From Hermatobates lingyangjiaoensis (Eukaryota > Arthropoda > Insecta > Hemiptera > Hermatobatidae): a stretch of 64,000 nucleotides of DNA. Shown here one piece after another: positions 57,961 to 64,000 of this stretch. A program made the translations under genes and the position numbers. Position 1 is the stretch's first letter. Every line of letters begins with the position of its first letter. The stretch is taken from positions 3,923,001-3,987,000 of the forward strand of contig JAPFBL010000068.1 of the NCBI GenBank assembly GCA_026182355.1, given 5' to 3'. The notes under the pieces are model-generated. The model had not been told where the DNA came from. It searched no databases and worked only from the letters and a program-made list of their open reading frames with translations.

Positions 57961-58320
57961 CTCTCCCCGGTCCATTCCTTTTTGCTCTCTTTTTTATTTA
58001 TTTTACTATTGTTTTGTAATTCTATATATATGTATTTTTGTTAACTTATATGTTAGTTTTAACGTGTAAGTATTTCCTATGCTCTATGTTCTATGTCTTT
58101 CCTTAGTTTTAAGTTTTTCCTCGGGGGAATATACCTCTAGAATCAATAGTCAGTCATAAGTTGTTACAAGTCTTAGAATTAAATCCATCTCTGGGGGAAT
58201 ATCGAGTAACCTATAGTTTTAGAATTACAATAGTGCCTTAGTTATTGGTTATTTTTTACCGTTTTTCTTGTTATAACCTAAGGTATTAATATATGATTTC
58301 ATTAGCCTTTGCGCGACGTA
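57961..58320 (+). mobile_element. Probable 3' UTR of the R1-like LINE
   Basis: It follows the LINE C-terminus directly. It is T-rich and contains a repeated GGGGGAATAT block (about 58123 and 58192). The end of the element and its tail are not defined. This is inference from position. Confidence 0.4.
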
Positions 58321-59399
58321 GTATGTGCCCTCCTCCGCGTGGTCCACCGTAGACACCTTCGGTTGTTTGTTTTACCCAAGGTGACTAAAGGTTTACACCT
58401 ATTTGTTTAACCATTCACATTGTTTTGATCCATTTCCGATCATTTTACCTGTGTTCACTGTAAGTATGAGCTACTAATAAATAAGGAACGGATCAGAACA
58501 GCGTCTTGAAAAGCCCTAGATAACTTTTCAAATTGTGCCAATATCTTATAACTGCAAACAGCAAACACATGAAAGGTATGAGCAAATTGATATCATAATT
58601 ATCTGATTAGGATATTTTAAAATCAAATGATTATAAAAAAAATTTGAAACAAAATTTTCAACTTGACTCTAAGCTGAACCATTTTTCTGCAACATTCTCG
58701 GAAAAAGTGTTAAATTATCTTTTGCAACTTTAACATTCATCTGTCATTGAAGCAGAAATTCTCACCAAAATGTCTTTATTAATTCATGTCACTTTAAGAC
58801 TTTCTATATATTTGACTTTGTTAAATCTGTCAAATTAACCCCTCACCGGTTGGAAACCAGGACAGGCTGCTAGTTTCAATATAAATTTGCATATTTCAAT
58901 ATACCTAAAACAACAAGGGTTTAGAGTGATATTCAAATTATGACAGAATGAATAAATTATAAAATATTTGAAAACAGAATGGTTAAGGTAATTTTGAAAA
59001 AATTAGATTTCAAATTTTGGGAGAATTAGATTCTAATGAAACTATATATATCCAGAAATGTTAATCAAAAGGTTCTCGATTTACGACTAGTCTTAAAATG
59101 GATTTTGCTTATAAAGGCTCTTCTCTTAAAACTATATGCTCTAATAGGTTATATCAGGATTGTGAGAAATAATTTCGAAATAAAATATAATAAAAAGTAT
59201 TTTGTATTATATTTTATGCCTTAAAAATACGTTTAGTACATTGATTCGTCAAGTTTATTCGTTATTATTGTAAAAAAAATGTAATAATAAAAGAATTAAT
59301 TCCATGTTTAAACGTTTTTTTAGTTTAAAGGTTTTGAGCCTATACATACAAAAGAGTTAAATTGAAGGGAACACAGAGTTTGAAACAGGCATAACTCAT
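58321..59399. other. No firm feature
   Basis: AT-rich. The ORF at 59036-59224 has no recognisable domain. Confidence 0.5.
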
Positions 59400-59760
59400 T
59401 TCTATATTTCCACTATGGTCGTCATCAGGAGGCAAACAGTCCCACAGGAAGGCAGAGCGGTGACTAAAGTTGACTAACACAACTGTTAGCTAGTTCTTCC
59501 ACTGTAACCACCAAGCGAGAAGGGAGGGGGAAGGAAATGAAGAGCCAAAAGAAGAAGTAAAAATACCAATAAAAAGTAATCATTACAAAATATGTAAATA
59601 ACTTATGAACTTGTATAAAAATAACACTAAATAAAACAAGAACAAAAAGAGACATCTAGATGAAGCAGAAGTGGAAGTGACTGTACAACTGTTACTAATC
59701 AGTTTCTTCAGATTCCCTCTACTCCTGCTTCTACTTCTTCCATCTTTAATCGCCTTGTTT
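59400..59760 (-). mobile_element. Hammerhead-like motif and probable PLE-like repeat (family I)
   Basis: On the minus strand at 59428-59400 the sequence reads CTGATGA, CGA, CCA-TAG-TGG, AAATATAG. The CTGATGA box matches the consensus exactly, stem II is a 3-bp hairpin, and the G of the GAAA box would be the last G of TGG. Downstream on the plus strand, GAAGCAGAAGTGGAAG (59665) and CTGCTTCTACTTCTTCC (59727) form an imperfect palindrome. The assignment rests on the motif only. Confidence 0.35.
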
Positions 59761-59972
59761 TCTTAAATGTTTTTTTAACACTTTTTTAAGTTATTTACCT
59801 ATTTTATAATAATTATTTATAAAATTATTATGAATGAAATACATTTTTTTGGAATATATTCATTCGTTTAACATAAATATAATGCTGGCATAAATTTGAA
59901 TGATTCATAAAAATCAAACTATTTTGCAAGGCTAATCGACCGTAACCGTGCACTTGAAAAATCATGTTGTAA

Positions 59973-59974
<2 letters not shown>

Positions 59975-60010
<36 letters not shown>
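59975..60010. repeat. (AT)n microsatellite
   Basis: About 36 bp of pure AT units. The homologous unit is not seen elsewhere, and no PLE-like block directly adjoins it. Confidence 0.95.
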
Positions 60011-60016
<6 letters not shown>

Positions 60017-61148
60017 GTGAGGTTAGTATTAAAGCGAAGTTAGCTAATCACTTGTGTGATCTACCTCATATTCAACTTTTATCAAATTAAGAAATGCATA
60101 TGTTACTTAACAAAGAGTGCTTTGAAAAGTGTGCTTAATAAGGTAGTAGAATACAATTAAATGTCTGAAATCAGTAGTGTGAGGAACAAATTAGAGTAGT
60201 GAGATGACCGAAAGTGTGCATAGGTAGAAAGTAACTACCAGACTATTATTATGCTATGCTAACACAGTTAATATCGTACATAGTGCAGTAACCATGATGT
60301 TATCGTACGCAACCATGAAGGAGTTAGACGACATGAACAAAACTTATGTTACCTTCCCAGAAACACCGGGAGTCGAGTAGCCTTCTGACTACTTTATAAT
60401 TAATTTTAATGATTAATATAATTTTTATAATAATATTATTATAATTTTATTATATTTTTTATAATTAATATGATATTAATGATGTCATATTTTGTTTCAA
60501 ATTAGGAAGAATCGTAACATTATATAGAACATTATAACTAATAAAAAAAATTATTCGACTCAAGTTTGTTTTGTATTCGCGAATAACGGATTGCATGTAC
60601 GGACGTCTACTGAAAGAAAATGAAAATACTAGTATTACAATAAATTATAAAGCAGTCTCTGCTTATAAACTGTCACAAAAAGTAGTGGAAAGTAAAGCAG
60701 AAAACTTTTCTTCTAATTAGATGTAATGTAAAAAATACAATTGATTTTGTGCATAAAATAAAATATATTCATATTAAAGCACAACACAACAACTAGGAAA
60801 CCACAAGACTAATACAATTTAATTTTGAGAACCTCAATCTCTCAGTACAAGAAAACCAAACTCTAATTTAATGACAAATTTATTAAAAAAATAAGGAAAG
60901 AAATAACTAGGCGAACTAAAAACACATTAATTCGCAATTGTTTTCAGTTTAATGGTCAGCAGGGAATGAAAATCTTCTTTATTTTGAATTATTTGTTTAT
61001 AAATTATATTGTCTGTTTTTGTTACACCTTTTAATATGGTTTAATATTATTGAAATATCCATCAAGTGCCTTTAAAACACTTAGATGGTACACATATATA
61101 TTTAATAGTTAATTAATTAATATATATTAACTTATATCTATATACCAA
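60011..61148. other. AT-rich stretch, no feature seen
   Basis: No coding signal, RNA gene or shared repeat recognised. Confidence 0.55.
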
Positions 61149-61359
61149 TGATCAAACCTCAATAAAATATTGGGAAAACAAGACTAAGATCTTTCAACCG
61201 TAACAATCGGTCTTTGTCAGAGTCAAAAACCCAACTGAAACACTAGATGCAGAAAACATATGGTGAGGGGTTGAGAATAGTAGGAGGGAAGAGTGGTATT
61301 TTAAAAGGGTCAAAGCGTTGATTGTTATTGATTGTTATTTCACGTGTTTATGTGAAATC
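61149..61359. mobile_element. PLE-like terminal repeats, family A, inverted and truncated
   Basis: 61149-61312 is a minus-oriented copy containing the complement of GTTGGGTTTTTGACTCTGAC and of CTCTCAACCCC, and running further upstream (to ACCCTTTTAAAATACC) than most copies. It is followed at 61318-61359 by a plus-oriented tail, GATTGTTATTTCACGTGTTT. The core box reads CTGACAA, so G8 is mutated. A truncated unit joined to an inverted unit is the same layout as at 31961-32180. Confidence 0.65.
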
Positions 61360-63340
61360 TTTATATCTATATTTATATTTATTAGTTCTTTGTCATGAAT
61401 TCACATTTCTCTTTCAAAGTCTCTAATTACTGTTATTTCAGTAGGCTTCTATATTAACTTCTGCTTTTCTTCAAAATTGATTACGTTTTGATTTTGATCA
61501 AAATTTATTTTTAAATATTTTTGCCTAATTTCCAAATTAGTATTCAAATTCAAATTATTAATTACAATATAATGTTGATAATATAATTAAACATCAATAT
61601 AATTTATAACTGATAAGAACATTATAATATTTTGGTCTGCAGAAACCCATTTGAATTGTTTAGTGGGATTTATGCTTTTAATAGTGACTTAGTAAAAAAG
61701 CCAAGCCTTCTTGAGAGGAATAGTATGAAAACTTCCTACAGAAAAACCTGTCCTGGCAACAAATTTGACATGTGTAACTATGTCATTAATAGTGTGCCTA
61801 TTTTGTTGAATTGTTGGATAATTGTCCTATTATTTTAATAGTTTTACAACTTGGAGGCTATAATTTAATTTGATTCAGTTTTTAATATTACTTACATATG
61901 CTTTTTTTATTTTTTATTAGTTTTGTAAGAATTTCTTACTCCTTTTTCTATTTTCACCGTAAAAGCTTATACATCTGAGGCTTATCTGCCTTGCAGAAAT
62001 TGGAAACATTTCTTTTAACTGACTATTATATTTCTTTGAATTAATTTATTTATCTCAATGAAGAAAAACATTTAATATGGGACATCGTTTAAGCTTAGGT
62101 TAAAAGTAACTAACTAATTATGAATTTGCAACTCTGTATAGGTTAGATGGTTTGCTCACACAATGTGGGCAAATTTAGGTCTTAGTGCACTGTGGTATTG
62201 CTGTAGGCTTATAAATATTTCTATGTGATTCATGGAGATACAAGATTATATAGCAAGCATGTCTTTAAAGATACAAGTAACTATTAAAGATTAAAATGAA
62301 ATCTTTAATAAATTCTGAAGATAGAAATCTGTAAAAAAGACATTAATTATATTATTAAATATACAACAAACTTATTATTATTATTATCTTCATAATTTAT
62401 ATCACTCTGATTATGTAACATTATGTATTATACTTTGTAATATATAATATGATAAAAAATATAATATTATATTATGATTTTATGTATATTAATTTTTATT
62501 TTTCGTTAGTGATTTTTTATTTCTTCTTCATAATTATTATTAATTTTAATTAAAATTTAACAAAACAAATGCTACTTTCTTATATCTATTATTATCAGAT
62601 ATTTTTTTTTCTAGCAACGACGGTACGTTACCTGGTCATTTCTATATTACCTCCGGTTTTTCTCTATACATTTTTAACTAAATCCTAATATTTAATACAT
62701 TTAGAGTGTATTTCCAATAGCTGTGCTTCATAATTTGAACCATTCATGTTATGATATTCCATTAGTATGAATTCATCAATTCTATAACTTTTTCAAGCAG
62801 TTTGAAAAATAAAAGTTGCTCTGATTGATATCAAAAGAAATTATCATAAGAGGACAATGCATTGAAAGACGATTACAAGAGCAGTATGGTAAGAGGCCAT
62901 TACTTTCGCATCAGTATGAATGGTCAATTTATCATTTATGACGTGGCCTTGTAGCTCACAATTTTAGGCTGATTGCTTAGGGAATAGCTGTCTAGCCGGC
63001 ACATGACACATTACTACTGTTACGCTGAGGTGTTCACATTTTGTTGTATGTGTCAACAAATAATTGGCTAGTATCTCTCCTGGTAGAAGACAGGCTTTTT
63101 TGTTTAATTATCATATGACATTTTTAAAAATCTGTTTTTTTTTTATACTTATAATAACTAAGTTTATATTTCTTATAATTTCGAAACGTCACGAAAAAAA
63201 TCAAGTCTCAGTCTTAATGTAAGTATTATATATCAATTAAGATCTATTTAAAACTAGCTAAAGTTCCTGACAATACCAGACAAAGATGGTATAATCTAAT
63301 GGCAAAGAGTAAGTTAGCCACTTGTATACATATATATATA
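61360..63340. other. Very AT-rich stretch, no feature seen
   Basis: 62340-62560 is nearly pure A and T. The ORF at 61632-61838 has no recognisable domain. Confidence 0.55.
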
Positions 63341-63505
63341 CAAAACTAAAGTTTATTGGGACTCGGTCAGTTCTTCAGGTTCAAATTAAACTCTTATAGT
63401 AAACGTTTTGGTGTTTATTTATAACCTTTTTCTTAGGCAGAAGTACAAATTTTGAAAAAGAAAAACTAAGTATTACATTACAAATTATTTTACAAAGAAA
63501 AATAA
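63341..63505 (+). mobile_element. PLE-like terminal repeat, family B, plus orientation
   Basis: It matches the forward unit at 22805-22975 block for block: AACTAAAGTTTAT, ACTCGGTCAGTTCTTCAGGT, AACGTTTTGGT, AACTAAGTATTACATTA and TTTTACAAAGAAAAATA. A TA run precedes it and a (GA)n tract follows. It shows that family B is dispersed, not a local array. Confidence 0.65.
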
Positions 63506-63513
63506 ATTTTAAA

Positions 63514-63520
63514 AAGAGAG

Positions 63521-63572
<52 letters not shown>
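63514..63572. repeat. (GA)n microsatellite
   Basis: Nearly pure GA units with one AGG break. The leucine-serine ORF on the minus strand is a product of this tract. It adjoins the family B repeat. Confidence 0.95.
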
Positions 63573-63574
<2 letters not shown>

Positions 63575-64000
63575 AGAATTTTAATATAAACCCATAGAAT
63601 AAAATTGCAAAATGAGTCTGTCTAACATCTTTCAACCGGTAACAACCTCGTCATGATAATATCTTCCAGAAATAATTATTAATTCATTTTAAATATGCTT
63701 TTATTTGAATGACAGTAAAATTTAATTATTTCTAACAGGTTATTATTGAAATAAATGTGAAATTAATAATTATTCCATATGTTGTAGATTGGTGAGCATT
63801 TAGCAGTATGCCAAACTTCTTACTAGTAAGGTATTTATACTAAGATTTATTTTTTATATCAATTTGCTATAGTGAGGTGAAGTGTTAAAACAATTCTGAG
63901 GTAAGAGGCTTAAGGAATAAGCTTCTTTGACAGTTTACAAATACAATATAAGAGTTTCATTTTTGATCAGGATATGTTTTTAATTGACAATATAAGTTGG
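63573..64000. other. AT-rich end of window, no feature seen
   Basis: A GACGAGG-like string with TTTCAACCGGTAACAA near 63630-63650 faintly recalls the family A core, but it is too short to assign. Confidence 0.4.

Noticed and set aside
63381..63635. 84-codon ORF with leucine-serine repeats
   Set aside because: It is a translation of the (GA)n microsatellite.

Overview
This window is AT-rich, intron- or intergenic-like animal DNA, almost certainly from an insect. The evidence is TTAGG-type motifs at the head of a dispersed repeat, R1-like LINE protein remnants, a piggyBac element inserted at TTAA, a Helitron helicase fragment, a tRNA-derived SINE and many repeats that resemble Penelope-like element (PLE) ends. 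The sequence alone does not fix the species. I see no complete, recognisable host gene, no rRNA, no functional tRNA and no CRISPR array. Most open frames are short chance ORFs or pass through repeats. Boundaries of degraded elements are approximate and all divergence statements are by eye.

Region by region. 1-15.5 kb is mostly featureless AT-rich DNA. It holds a CA-rich microsatellite, a foldback element (3913-4574), two copies of a TTAGG-headed repeat, three local duplications and an R1-like LINE C-terminus (14209-14493). 15.5-27 kb is dense in palindromes and hammerhead-like motifs (CTGANGA, short hairpin, GAAA) that I read as PLE terminal repeats, often as head-to-head inverted pairs around AT cores. 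Two LINE fragments (about 20050-20480 and 25175-25400) lie among them. 28-32 kb holds a possible core promoter, a third TTAGG-headed repeat and a tRNA-derived SINE.

32034-51420 is a large direct tandem duplication (copy 1 32034-41470, copy 2 41473-51420). Its left edge falls inside a PLE-like palindrome. Both copies carry a 61-codon GC-rich ORF, a PLE-like inverted pair with a well-formed hammerhead-like core, and a 1.26-kb foldback. Only copy 2 carries a 547-bp LINE insertion with a 13-bp target duplication. This is either a real segmental duplication or two haplotypes assembled in tandem.

55.1-58.3 kb is a nested transposon cluster. An R1-like LINE was hit by an internally deleted piggyBac (55270-56568, perfect 16-bp TIRs, TTAA on both sides) and separately by a Helitron fragment (from 56838, minus strand). 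The rest of the window is AT-rich DNA with further PLE-like pieces at 53.8, 59.4, 61.2 and 63.3 kb and two microsatellites.

The most interesting signal is the recurrence of at least five unrelated repeat families that share a hammerhead-like core and sit in inverted pairs. The genes do not form a pathway; the window is best read as a record of transposition.
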